Shown here: positions 16,264 through 25,346 of the stretch, one piece after another
Position numbering within the stretch: position 1 is the stretch's first letter
Layout of the letters: each line of letters opens with the position of its first letter
DNA from: Roseiarcus sp963732155
GTDB taxonomy: Bacteria; Pseudomonadota; Alphaproteobacteria; Rhizobiales; Beijerinckiaceae
Direction: 5' to 3'
NCBI GenBank assembly: GCA_963732155.1
Contig: CAVSYB010000006.1
Location: 434,001 to 498,000 of the forward strand
Length of the DNA stretch: 64,000 bases
Notes under the pieces: model-generated
The model's database searches: none
What the model saw: only the letters and a program-made list of their open reading frames with translations
Told to the model about the DNA's origin: nothing
Program-made: the position numbers and the translations under genes

Positions 16264-16811
16264 TGGACGCGGTCTGTTGGCCAGGCGGCGCCCTGGACGT
16301 CGAGATTTGTCTGAATCGCTCCTTCGCGTCTCGCGCGGGACTTTGGTTCTGGGACCAGGCCAGCGGCGCGCTGTCCGCCTCGATGTTCCTGTGCCTGAAA
16401 TATCTTCTACCGCGGGAGGTGAAGCCCTGGCTGGAGTCGCTGCTCGCGATCGACGAGTCCCACTGGCGCGCGCAGGTGTTGATCTGGCTCCTGGGAGCAA
16501 ATCGCATGCTGACGGGCGCGATTCGGCAACCCTCGCAATTCGCTCCGTCCGACTATCCCAGCATCGACTGGGCATGGTCGCACTGTCTCAAAGGGAATTA
16601 TTCGGGCGACTACAGAGGCAACGTCGCTCAAGTGGATTTCATCCCGGATGCCAACCGGCGCGCGGCGATTGAGGCTGTCAAAGGACATTTCACCGAAGCC
16701 GTCTTTCTGGACTGGCTGCAATCCTTCACGACTGACCCATCCCTGGAAGCCGAGCTGGCGGATACCCCGTTCTGGTTCTTTGACTTGTACGGAGACAAGT
16801 CAGGCGCTTGA
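16257..16811 (+). CDS. Hypothetical protein, C-terminal part of a frame-split gene
   Basis: The 184-aa frame starts MLMDAVCWPGGALDVEICLN, with its ATG (16257) overlapping the stop of the preceding part (TGA 16261-16263). It continues with LWFWDQASGALSASMFLCLKYLLP and ends FWFFDLYGDKSGA. The high Trp content and style match the preceding part, so both were probably one protein. Coupled reinitiation at the overlapping ATG could still make the second half. No family, signal peptide or membrane segment is recognised. A 214-bp spacer with no gene follows before glnE. Confidence 0.5.
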   Translation: MLMDAVCWPGGALDVEICLNRSFASRAGLWFWDQASGALSASMFLCLKYLLPREVKPWLESLLAIDESHWRAQVLIWLLGANRMLTGAIRQPSQFAPSDYPSIDWAWSHCLKGNYSGDYRGNVAQVDFIPDANRRAAIEAVKGHFTEAVFLDWLQSFTTDPSLEAELADTPFWFFDLYGDKSGA

Positions 16812-17025
16812 CGGGCGATATGAAAGTCGGCTGCGGCGGAGTCGTGTCGTCGGTCAACAATGTCTGCTCAGCGTCAGGGCTGCCACGACGCCATTCAGCA
16901 CAAATGTCCGCTTCAATATTTCGCTTGCCCAAAGCCGCCAATCTGCTTCCGACCAACTCGCGTCCCCTTGTAGAGCTCGCCCGAGCGCCTGAGGTCGGTC
17001 GAAATCCCCACTCACCGAGCGCGGA

Positions 17026-19965
17026 TCAAGCGTCAGTTCTCGTCCCCACCACCGCCTGAAAAACCCGCCGCACCCTGCCGCGCGCCTCGGCGATCGCGTC
17101 GGCCAGCGCCTCGAAGTCGGGCAGTCCGGCGGCGGCGGCGATGCGGCGCTTGACGCCGCCGGCGGCGCGCGCGGGATCGAACGGCCCGTCGACGGAAAGG
17201 CGCATCAGCTGCGTCGCATCGGTGAACAGGCGATGCGCGCTGGCCAGGATTTCCGCCTGCCCCGGCGCCAGCAGGCCCTCCGCCGCGGAGCGGGCGATCA
17301 CCGCGCGCGTCGATACGGCGCGAATGGCCGGGCGCTCGCGGGCGAAGGCCAGCACCAGGAATTGCGCGAGGAATTCGATGTCGAGCAGCCCGCCGGAGAC
17401 CAGCTTCAGGTCCCAGGGATCGGCGTCGCCCTTCTCGCGCGCGATCAGCGCGCGCATGTCCGAAACGTCCCTGGCGAGCGCGGCGCGGTCGCGTCGCGCG
17501 CCCAGCGTCGCGCCGATCGCCGCGTCGATCTCGCCCGCCAGGCCGGGATCGCCGGCGATCACCCGGGCGCGGGTCAGCGCCATATGCTCCCAGGTTTCCG
17601 CCTCGTCGCGCTGATAGAGCACGAAGCCGGCGAACTGCGTGGCGACCGGACCCTTGCGCCCCGACGGGCGCAGCCGCAAATCGACCTCGTAGAGCCGCCC
17701 GGCCTTGGTCGGGGCGGTCAGCGCGGCGAGCAGGCGCTGCGTCAGGCGCGTGTAATATTGCGCCGCGCCCAGCCGGCGCGGACCTTCGGATTCGCCGCGC
17801 TCGGCGTCGAAATCATAGATCAGCATCAGGTCGAGGTCGGAGGCGGCGGTCATCTCGCGCGAGCCGAGCTTGCCGAGCGCCAGCACCGCGACGCGCCCGC
17901 CCGGCAGAGCGCCGCATTCCAGCGCGAAGGCCGCCATGACATGGTCGAGCAGCACGCTGGTCACGCCCTGCGCGAGCGCGCTGTAGGCCTGCCCGGCGCT
18001 GTCGGGATCGAGGACGCCGGACAGCAGCCGGACGCCGATGAGGAACATTTCCTCGGCGGCGAAATCGCGCGCGCGATCGAGCACGCCTTCGAAGGTCGGC
18101 GCATTGGCGACATAGGCGGCGACGCGGCGCGCCAGCGCCGGCTCGTCGAGCCCCTCGACGATGAGGCTCGCGCGCCCCGGATCGATCGCGCCGTCGAGCA
18201 CGTGCGGTCGCGCGGCGATGACGTTGGCGAGGCGCGGCGCGCTGCCCAGCACGTCGGCGAACAGTTCGCGCAATTGCGCATTGGAGCGCAGGATCGAGAA
18301 CAATTCGACCGCCGCCGTCATCCTCGCGAGCGCCGCGTCGAGCGCCGCCAGCGCCGCGTCCGGATCGCCCGAACCGGAAAAGGCGTCGAGAAGCGCGGGC
18401 GTCAGTTCGGTGAGCACCTCGCGCGCCCGCGGGCTCTGAATGGCGGCGCGGCGTCCGAAATGCCAGCCGCGTATCGTCTCGGCGGCCTGCTCCGGCCGAT
18501 GAAAGCCGAGGCGCCGCAGCGTCTCCATCGTCTCGGGGTCGTCGACGACGCCGGTGAACACCAGACTGCCGGCGCTCGCGTCGAGACCGGGCGCATGCTC
18601 GAACAGCCGCGCGTAATGCTTCTCGACGTCGCGCAGACGGCTGACCACGTCGGCCTCAAATTCGTCGAGGCCGTCATAGCCGCAGAAACCGGCGAAACGC
18701 GCCAGCTCGTCCGAATCGAACGGCAGGCGCTGCGTCTGCTCGTCGGCGACCATCTGCAGGCGGTGTTCGAGGCGCCGCAAGAACAGGTAGGCCTCGGTCA
18801 ATTCCGACGCCGCCTGCGCGCTCACCCAGCCGTCGGCGTGCAATTCGGCGAGCATGTCGAGGGTGCGCGCGCCGCGCATGCGCGGGCGGCGGCCGCCGAA
18901 GATCAATTGCTGGGTCTGCACGAAGAATTCGATCTCGCGAATGCCGCCGCGCCCGAGCTTGATGTCATGGCCGGGGACCGTCACCTGCTCATGGCCGCGG
19001 ACGGCGTGAATCTGCCGCTTCATCGCGTGAATGTCGGCGATCGCCGCATAATCGAAATATTTGCGCCAGATGAACGGCGCCAGCGTCTCCAGGAAGCGCT
19101 CGCCGATCGCCGCGTCGCCGGCGACCGGCCGCGCCTTGATCATCGCGGCGCGCTCCCAGTTCTGGCCGAGCGTTTCGTAATAGGCGTAGGCGCTGGGAAT
19201 GGCGAGCGCGATCGGCGTGGCGCCCGGATCGGGCCGCAGCCTCAGATCGACGCGCAACACGTAGCCCTCGCTGGTGCGCTCTTGCAGCAGACGCGCCAAA
19301 GCCTTGGCGATGCGCACGAACAGCGGCCCCGGCGCGACGCCGGGCGGAATGGTCGCCGATTGCGGATCGAACAGCACGATGAGGTCGACGTCGCTCGAAT
19401 AGTTGAGTTCCCGCGCGCCATGCTTGCCGAGCCCCAGCACGACGAGGCCGCAGCCCTGCTCCGGAGCGGGCGCGTCGGCGTCGATGGCGAGCCGGCCGGC
19501 CGCTGCGTTCTGGCGCAGCACAAAGCGCAGCGCACAGGCGACGGCGCCGTCGGCGAAGCGCGACAGCGCGTCGGTCACCTCGACGAAGTCCCACAGGCCG
19601 CCGATGTCGGCGAGCGCGACCAGCAGCGCCGCCTCGCGCTTGGCGAAGCGCAGGGCGCCCGCCAGCCGGGCTTCGTCTTCGTCCCGCCGCTCCGCCATCG
19701 TCGCGAGGAGCCGGTCCAGCGACCGGCGCGGCGGCGCGCCGAGCAGACGCGCCAGCCTCGACGGGTCCTCGGCGATCAGCCCCCACAGATACGGCGAATG
19801 ATCGGCCAGCCCGAGCGCGAGATCGCGCAGCGGCGCGCGCGCCATATGTCCGGCGAGCGGCGCGGCCTCCGCCCGCGCCATCAGCCCGGCGAGGCGGCGC
19901 CGGGCGAACTCGGGGCTCGAAAGGCGCGGCGCCGTCTGGATCATATCGATCAGGGCGGCGCTCAT
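17026..19965 (-). CDS. glnE: Bifunctional glutamine synthetase adenylyltransferase/deadenylase
   Basis: GlnE adds or removes AMP on glutamine synthetase in response to PII signals, tuning ammonium assimilation. The 979-aa product has two nucleotidyltransferase halves, each with the G-x11-DxD signature: GLGKHGARELNYSSDVDL (about residue 175, deadenylylase half) and LALGKLGSREMTAASDLDLM (about 700, adenylylase half). Long helical regions separate and follow them. Its start overlaps the histidine kinase stop by 4 bp, so it is translated from the same message as a two-component system. The length is normal for the family. Confidence 0.96.
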   Translation of the reverse strand: MSAALIDMIQTAPRLSSPEFARRRLAGLMARAEAAPLAGHMARAPLRDLALGLADHSPYLWGLIAEDPSRLARLLGAPPRRSLDRLLATMAERRDEDEARLAGALRFAKREAALLVALADIGGLWDFVEVTDALSRFADGAVACALRFVLRQNAAAGRLAIDADAPAPEQGCGLVVLGLGKHGARELNYSSDVDLIVLFDPQSATIPPGVAPGPLFVRIAKALARLLQERTSEGYVLRVDLRLRPDPGATPIALAIPSAYAYYETLGQNWERAAMIKARPVAGDAAIGERFLETLAPFIWRKYFDYAAIADIHAMKRQIHAVRGHEQVTVPGHDIKLGRGGIREIEFFVQTQQLIFGGRRPRMRGARTLDMLAELHADGWVSAQAASELTEAYLFLRRLEHRLQMVADEQTQRLPFDSDELARFAGFCGYDGLDEFEADVVSRLRDVEKHYARLFEHAPGLDASAGSLVFTGVVDDPETMETLRRLGFHRPEQAAETIRGWHFGRRAAIQSPRAREVLTELTPALLDAFSGSGDPDAALAALDAALARMTAAVELFSILRSNAQLRELFADVLGSAPRLANVIAARPHVLDGAIDPGRASLIVEGLDEPALARRVAAYVANAPTFEGVLDRARDFAAEEMFLIGVRLLSGVLDPDSAGQAYSALAQGVTSVLLDHVMAAFALECGALPGGRVAVLALGKLGSREMTAASDLDLMLIYDFDAERGESEGPRRLGAAQYYTRLTQRLLAALTAPTKAGRLYEVDLRLRPSGRKGPVATQFAGFVLYQRDEAETWEHMALTRARVIAGDPGLAGEIDAAIGATLGARRDRAALARDVSDMRALIAREKGDADPWDLKLVSGGLLDIEFLAQFLVLAFARERPAIRAVSTRAVIARSAAEGLLAPGQAEILASAHRLFTDATQLMRLSVDGPFDPARAAGGVKRRIAAAAGLPDFEALADAIAEARGRVRRVFQAVVGTRTDA

Positions 19966-21449
19966 CGCGGCGCCTCCAGCCTCGGCGGGCCGGGCTCGGC
20001 AAGCGCTAGCGGGCGGGCCGGCAAGGCGAGCACGACGCGCAAGCCCGGCGCATTGTCCTCCAGCCGCACGGCCCCGCCATGCAGGCGCGCGACCGCCGCC
20101 GCCAGCGACAGGCCGAGGCCCGAGCCGGGCCGCGAACGCGCGCCCTCCAGACGGACGAATCGGCCGAGCACGCGGGCGCGGTCAGCCGCCGCGATGCCGG
20201 GTCCATGGTCGGCGACCGAGACTTCGACCCGTTCGCCGACGCGCCGGACGCCGAGATTGACGGCCCCCGGCGACGGCGCCGCCCCGCCGTCGCGTCCGTC
20301 TCCGCCCTGCGGCGAGGCGAGCGCCAGCGCCGGTTCGCGCGCCGGCGCGCCATATTTCAGGGCGTTGTCGAGCAGGTTGGCGATGGTCTGACCGATCAGT
20401 TCGCGATTGCCGTTGACGACGGCGCCCGGCTCGACGGTCAGGTTCAGCGCGGCGCCCGCCTCTTCCGCGACGGGCTCGTAGAGCTCGGCGATGCCCCTCG
20501 CCGCCAGGGCGACGTCGAATTCGCTCATTCCGGCGCGGTCGGCCCCCGCCTCCGCCCGCGCGATCATCAGCAGCGCGTCGAACACCCTGATCAGCCCATC
20601 GGATTCCTCGATCGTCCGCTCGAGCGCGGCGCGATAATCGGCCTTGCCGCCGTCAAAGCGAAGCGCCGCCTCGGCGTGATTGCGCAGGCGGGTCAGCGGC
20701 GTGCGCAGATCATGGGCGATATTGTCGGAGACCTCGCGCAGGCCGGCCATCAATTCGTCGATGCGGCCGAGCATCTCGTTGAGGTTCCGGGCGAGCCGGT
20801 CGAGTTCGTCGCCCGAACCGGTCACCGCCAGCCGCTCGCTCATGTCGCCGGCCATGATCGCCCGCGCCGATTTGCTCATCGCGTCGATGCGGCGCAGCAC
20901 GCGACGCGCGACGAACAGGCCGCCGACCCCGCCGAGCGCGGTCAGGAAGATCAGCGAGACCGCCAGCGCGCGAAACATCACGGCGCCGATGCGCGCCCGA
21001 TCGCGCAGGTCATGCCCGACCAGCAGCCGGAAGCCGCCGGGCAGAACGAAGATCTTCGCCAAAGCGCGGCGGTCGGACGAGGCCTGGGAGGCCGTCTCGT
21101 AGGGCGTCTCGACGAGCCCCGGGCGATCGAGCACGCCCTGCGGCAGGCGCGCGACATTGCCCGCCAGCGGTTCGCCGGAAAAATTGGTCAGCAGATAGAG
21201 CGAGGAGCCGGGTTCGCGCGAGCGCTGCTCGATGACGACGCCGAGCTGGCGAATGCCGCCCTGAGCGTATTGCTCGGCAAGGCCGGCGGCTTCCGCCTCG
21301 ATCGTTCGCGCCATCTCCTCGTCGACCAGCGCCTGCACCTGCCAGGCGACGGCGCCCAGCACGAGCCCGGCGCCGATCGCGCTGAGGACAAGAAAGGCCA
21401 GCGACAGCTGGAAGGCCGTCGTGCGGAACAGCTTACCGAGCGCTGTCAC
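19962..21449 (-). CDS. OmpR-partner type sensor histidine kinase
   Basis: The 495-aa inner-membrane kinase starts with GTG at 21449, overlapping the regulator gene by 17 bp. Membrane segments lie at about residues 14-36 and 160-182, enclosing a periplasmic sensor region of about 120 residues. HAMP (about 183-236) is followed by the H-box DNIAHDLRTPLTRLRNH, with phosphorylated His near 246. N-box (ANLLDNALKYG), G1 (VADHGPGIA) and G2 (PGSGLGLSLA) follow. The signal is unknown; neighbouring degP suggests envelope stress. It is followed directly by glnE. Confidence 0.94.
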   Translation of the reverse strand: MTALGKLFRTTAFQLSLAFLVLSAIGAGLVLGAVAWQVQALVDEEMARTIEAEAAGLAEQYAQGGIRQLGVVIEQRSREPGSSLYLLTNFSGEPLAGNVARLPQGVLDRPGLVETPYETASQASSDRRALAKIFVLPGGFRLLVGHDLRDRARIGAVMFRALAVSLIFLTALGGVGGLFVARRVLRRIDAMSKSARAIMAGDMSERLAVTGSGDELDRLARNLNEMLGRIDELMAGLREVSDNIAHDLRTPLTRLRNHAEAALRFDGGKADYRAALERTIEESDGLIRVFDALLMIARAEAGADRAGMSEFDVALAARGIAELYEPVAEEAGAALNLTVEPGAVVNGNRELIGQTIANLLDNALKYGAPAREPALALASPQGGDGRDGGAAPSPGAVNLGVRRVGERVEVSVADHGPGIAAADRARVLGRFVRLEGARSRPGSGLGLSLAAAVARLHGGAVRLEDNAPGLRVVLALPARPLALAEPGPPRLEAPR

Positions 21450-22125
21450 GGATCATATATCCCGCGCCCCGAATGGTGTGCAGCAGCGGCGTGTCGAAAT
21501 CCCTGTCGATCTTGGCGCGCAGCCGCGACACATGCACGTCGATCACATTGGTTTGCGGATCGAAGTGATAGTCCCAGACATGTTCGAGCAGCATGGTGCG
21601 CGTCACCACCTTGCCCGCATTCTGCATGAGGAATTCGAGCAGCCGAAACTCGCGCGGCTGCAGGGCGATTTCTTCGCCGGCGCGCGTCACCTTGTGCGAG
21701 AGCCGATCGAGCTCGAGATCGCCGAGGCGATAGACGGTTTCTTCGCCCGCCCCCTTCGGGCGGCGGCGGGCCAGCGCCTCGACGCGGGCCAGAAGTTCGG
21801 AAAAGGCGTAGGGCTTGGCGAGATAGTCGTCGCCGCCCGCCCGCAGGCCCTTGACGCGGTCATCGACCTGGCCGAGCGCCGAAAGGATCAGCACCGGGGT
21901 CTCGACTTTCTGCGCGCGCAAGGCGCCGATCAGCGACAGCCCGTCCATCTTGGGCAGCATGCGGTCGACGACGACGACGTCATAGTCGCCCTCGCGGGCC
22001 AGATCATAGCCGTTGACGCCGTCGCCGGCGTGATCGGCGACATGGCCGGCCTCGCGAAACGCCTTGGTGAGATAGGCCGCCGCGTCGCGGTCGTCCTCGA
22101 TGATGAGAATGCGCATGGCGGACAT
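21433..22125 (-). CDS. OmpR/PhoB family response regulator
   Basis: The 230-aa DNA-binding regulator has a receiver domain (about 4-115) with acidic pair EDD, phosphoacceptor Asp in VVVDRMLPKMDGL (about residue 54), Thr/Ser in LILSA and Lys in LAKPYAF. A winged-helix domain follows (about 130-227, with EFRLLEFLMQNAGKVVTRTM). The first ATG (22125) has GAGAGG upstream, whereas an alternative MRILIIE start nine bases in has none. It forms an operon with the kinase and glnE. A terminator upstream separates it from degP, so it has its own promoter in 22126-22180. Confidence 0.95.
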   Translation of the reverse strand: MSAMRILIIEDDRDAAAYLTKAFREAGHVADHAGDGVNGYDLAREGDYDVVVVDRMLPKMDGLSLIGALRAQKVETPVLILSALGQVDDRVKGLRAGGDDYLAKPYAFSELLARVEALARRRPKGAGEETVYRLGDLELDRLSHKVTRAGEEIALQPREFRLLEFLMQNAGKVVTRTMLLEHVWDYHFDPQTNVIDVHVSRLRAKIDRDFDTPLLHTIRGAGYMIRDSAR

Positions 22126-22181
22126 ATAGCCTCTCGCCGACCAACGGCCAAAAAGAAGCGGCCGCCGCCTCGCGCGTCAAG

Positions 22182-22220
22182 CAAAAGCGGCAGACCGGAG
22201 AGGGGCTTCCGGCCTGCCGC
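22182..22220 (-). terminator. Rho-independent terminator after degP
   Basis: On the minus strand the inverted repeat gcggcag...ctgccgc, extended by ccgga/tccgg, forms a hairpin immediately followed by ttttgctt. It lies 89 bp past the degP stop codon and before the response regulator gene. Confidence 0.75.
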
Positions 22221-22308
22221 CTCGTCATCGGCGCCGCGCCCGCTGGGGAGGCGTCGACGGCGCCGGACCCGGCTTCAGATGGGGACGATCTGAAGCCAAC
22301 CACCGAGC

Positions 22309-23820
22309 TCAGGAAGCGGACTGCGTGGACAGGGCGACGTAATGAAACGTCTCGCCCGACTTCACGCGCAGCAGCACCGCCTTGCGGCCGCTCGCCTTGG
22401 CCGCGTCGAAGGCCGAGGTGATGTCGGAAGCGCTGGCCACCGGCTTGCCGCCGGCATCCAGGATGATGTCGCCCGACTGCAAGCCCTTTTCGGCGGCGGC
22501 GCTGTCGGGATCGACCTCGGCGACGCGCACGCCCTCACGTCCGGCGCGCGCCGGCTCGACGGTCAGACCCAGCTTCGCGAGCTGGGTCGGCTCGGCCGCC
22601 GACGGGGCCGTCGCGTCGGCCTTGGCTTCCTTGTCGTTCGCCATCGCGGCGAGTTTGACGCCGATGGTCTGCGCGGCGCCGTCGCGGATGACGGCGAGCT
22701 CGGCGGTCTTGCCGGGTCCGAGCAGGGCGATCTTGCGCGCCAGTTCGCGCGGATCGGCGACGCTCTCGCCGTTCACCGCGGTGATGACGTCGCCGGTCTT
22801 GACGCCCGCCGCCGCCGCCGGCGAGTTGGGCTGCGCCCGGGAGACCAGCGCCCCCGAAGCCGCCTTGATGCCGAGGCTGTCGGCGATGTCGGCGGTCACC
22901 GGCTGGATCTCGACGCCCAGCCAGCCGCGCGCCACCGCGCCGTGGTCCTTGAGCGCCTGGACGACCGATTTGACGACGTCGGCCTCGATCGCAAAGCCGA
23001 TGCCGACGCTGCCGCCGGACGGCGAGAAGATCGCCGTGTTGACGCCGACGACCTGACCTTCGCCATTGAAGGTCGGGCCGCCCGAATTGCCGCGATTGAC
23101 CGGCGCGTCGATCTGCAGGAAATCGTCATAGGGGCCGGAGCCGATGTCGCGGCCGCGCGCCGAAACGATGCCCGCGGTGACGGTGCCGCCGAGCCCGAAC
23201 GGATTGCCGACCGCGATCACCCAGTCGCCGACGCGCGGCGCCTGGTCGGCGAAGGTGACGAACGGATAGTCGCCGCCCTCCTTGACCTTCAGCAGCGCCA
23301 GATCGGTCTTGGCGTCGGTGCCGATAACCTTGGCGGGGATCGACTTGCCGTCGATCGTGGTGACGGTGACCTCGGTGGCGTGATCGACGACATGGTTGTT
23401 GGTGACAATATAGCCGTCGGCGGAAATGAAGAAGCCGGAGCCCTGGGCCATCTGCAGGTGCGGCGCGTGGCGGGGCCGCATGCCGGGCGTGTCGAAGTCC
23501 TGGCCTTCGCCGAATTGCCGGAAGAAGCGGTCGAGCGGGCTGCCGGGCGCGAAATCGGGCATTTGCGGCGCCTGGGACTGATCGTCGCTGGCGTCGGAAA
23601 TCTTCACTTTCACGGAGACGACGGCGCCTTTCACGCGATCGACGACATCGGCGAACGAAGCGGGGCCGGCTTGCGAAACGCTGGTCGCCGCCATCGCGGA
23701 CAGGGACGCCTGCGGAACGGCTTCGAACGCCACGCCGCCTATGGCGACGATCGCGACGGCGCCAAGCAGGGCGGCGCGCAGGGAGCGCGGCCGAACGCCG
23801 GCGGAATTGGGAAGGGACAT
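22309..23820 (-). CDS. degP: DegP/HtrA family periplasmic serine protease
   Basis: The 503-aa protease degrades or chaperones misfolded envelope proteins. An N-terminal hydrophobic segment (about 15-45, ending near AMA) is a signal sequence or anchor. The trypsin-like domain shows His in VTNNHVVDH, Asp in KTDLALLKV and Ser in NRGNSGGPTF. Two PDZ domains follow: about 285-375 (GWLGVEIQP ... GDVITAVNG) and 395-495 (LGLTVEPAR ... GDIILDAGG). GGAGA precedes the ATG by 7 nt. It sits between a hydrolase gene and an OmpR-type system, and is probably induced by envelope stress; no clear sigma-E-like promoter is seen. Confidence 0.95.
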   Translation of the reverse strand: MSLPNSAGVRPRSLRAALLGAVAIVAIGGVAFEAVPQASLSAMAATSVSQAGPASFADVVDRVKGAVVSVKVKISDASDDQSQAPQMPDFAPGSPLDRFFRQFGEGQDFDTPGMRPRHAPHLQMAQGSGFFISADGYIVTNNHVVDHATEVTVTTIDGKSIPAKVIGTDAKTDLALLKVKEGGDYPFVTFADQAPRVGDWVIAVGNPFGLGGTVTAGIVSARGRDIGSGPYDDFLQIDAPVNRGNSGGPTFNGEGQVVGVNTAIFSPSGGSVGIGFAIEADVVKSVVQALKDHGAVARGWLGVEIQPVTADIADSLGIKAASGALVSRAQPNSPAAAAGVKTGDVITAVNGESVADPRELARKIALLGPGKTAELAVIRDGAAQTIGVKLAAMANDKEAKADATAPSAAEPTQLAKLGLTVEPARAGREGVRVAEVDPDSAAAEKGLQSGDIILDAGGKPVASASDITSAFDAAKASGRKAVLLRVKSGETFHYVALSTQSAS

Positions 23821-23991
23821 CTTGTTTCTCCATCTGAGGTCGAAACGCCAGCGCCGACGATTCGGCTAGCGAGAGAGGCGCAAGATGCCGCAGGCGGGCT
23901 TACAGGCCTGTGGCGCGGAAATGAAAGGTTGGTAATCTTGGCGCAGCGCCTTACGCGGAGCGCAAGAAAGCGGCTCCGGAGACCCGCCGGA

Positions 23992-24026
23992 CGCGGCGCG
24001 CCGCCGCCCTCGCCCGGCGCGCCGCG
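23992..24026. terminator. Strong hairpin downstream of the alpha/beta hydrolase gene
   Basis: An 11-bp perfect stem (cgcggcgcgcc / ggcgcgccgcg) with a 13-nt loop begins 6 bp past the stop codon of the minus-strand hydrolase gene. No T-run follows directly, so it may stabilise or terminate the message. Confidence 0.45.
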
Positions 24027-24032
24027 CGGACT

Positions 24033-25115
24033 TCAGGGCGGCAGATTTTCAAGCAGCGCTTTGTGAAACGCCTCGGGGTCCTGAATTTGCGGCGCATGGC
24101 CGAGACCGGGAAACTCGATCAGTCTGGCGTCCGGGATTGAACGGACGGCGTCCTTGCCGAGGCGCGGGTAGTCGCCGAGCCTGGCGCGCTGCTCGGGCGG
24201 CGCCAGATCCTTGCCGATCGCCGTCGTATCCTGGTCGCCGATCATCAGCACGACGGGAACGGCCAGTTGGCCGAATTCATAAAGCACCGGCTGGGTGTAG
24301 ATCATGTCGTCAAGCAGCGCCGAGTCCCACGCGACCGCCTCGCGTCCGGGGCCGCGATACATCCCGGCCAGCATGTCGACCCAGCGCTGGTATCCGGGCT
24401 TCCACTGGCCGGCGTAATAGGTCGCCTGCTCATAGCCGCGAAGGCTCTCGGCGGTGGTCTTGCGCTCGCGCTCGGCCCATTGATCGACGCTGATCGAGGG
24501 CACGCCCCTGGTCTTCCAGTCCTCGAGCCCGATCGGGTCGACGAGAACCAGCCGCCCGACCTCGCCGGGATACATCAGGGCGTAGCGGATCCCCAGCATG
24601 CCGCCGGTGGAGTGGCCGATGATGGTCGCCTTCCCGACGCCGAGCGAGGCGAGCAAGGCCTCGGTGCTGCGCGCGAGCTGCTGAAAGGTGAACTGATAGC
24701 CGTACGGCTTGCTCGATTTGCAGAAGCCGATCTGGTCGGGCGCGATGACGCGATAGCCCGCCGCGCTGAGGACCTTGATTGTGGCTTCCCAGGTCGCGCC
24801 ACAGAAATTCTTGCCATGCAGCAGAACCGCCGTCCCGCGCTCCGGCGCCGCGGCGGCGACGTCCATATAGGCCATGTGCAGGTCCTGGCGCTGCGAGGTG
24901 AACGCAAATTGCCGGACCGGAAAGGGATAGTCGAAGCCTTCGAGCTCCGGGCCATAGGACGGCGCTTCCGCCGCCGAGCCGCCGAGCCCCGGGACCAACG
25001 CGAGGGTGAGGATGATCGCAAGGCGCTGCGCGCGTTTGGGCGAAACCCGGATCGCCATCCGGGCGGGCGCCGACCGCGATGCGGTTCGGCGGGCCTTGGT
25101 GAAATGAGAAGCCAA
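24033..25115 (-). CDS. Exported alpha/beta hydrolase
   Basis: The 360-aa product is an alpha/beta-hydrolase-fold enzyme. Key residues are the oxyanion-region LLHGKNFCG (about residue 97), nucleophile Ser in IGHSTGGM (about 165), Asp in MIGDQDTT and His in GLGHAPQ near the C-terminus. The N-terminus is basic with a hydrophobic stretch RLAIILTLALVPGLGG, ending AEA, so it is probably exported. The start chosen is TTG at 25115 with GGAGGA nine nt upstream; an internal ATG at 25058 gives a more usual signal peptide but has no binding site. The substrate is unknown. Confidence 0.85.
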   Translation of the reverse strand: MASHFTKARRTASRSAPARMAIRVSPKRAQRLAIILTLALVPGLGGSAAEAPSYGPELEGFDYPFPVRQFAFTSQRQDLHMAYMDVAAAAPERGTAVLLHGKNFCGATWEATIKVLSAAGYRVIAPDQIGFCKSSKPYGYQFTFQQLARSTEALLASLGVGKATIIGHSTGGMLGIRYALMYPGEVGRLVLVDPIGLEDWKTRGVPSISVDQWAERERKTTAESLRGYEQATYYAGQWKPGYQRWVDMLAGMYRGPGREAVAWDSALLDDMIYTQPVLYEFGQLAVPVVLMIGDQDTTAIGKDLAPPEQRARLGDYPRLGKDAVRSIPDARLIEFPGLGHAPQIQDPEAFHKALLENLPP

Positions 25116-25346
25116 TAGCCGGCGTCCTCCGGGCGTTTCAGGGTTCGCCCTGGCCGCGGCGCGCGGACAGGCCGCCGCCGATGATGAGGCGAAAAAAGCC
25201 GAACTGTCGAGAAGGCGTTTCTCCGACAGAGGCGAACCCGCGCCATCCTCGTTGGCGTTGCGGCCCGGAGGAATTGATGGTGAAAGTCGGGGCGGGCGTC
25301 GCGAAGGCGTCGGCGGGAAGGCGTCGGCGGGAAGGGGACCGACCGA

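Noticed and set aside
17233..20391. Long plus-strand open frame opposite glnE
   Set aside because: It mirrors glnE codons and has no signal, motif or ribosome-binding site; glnE is certain.
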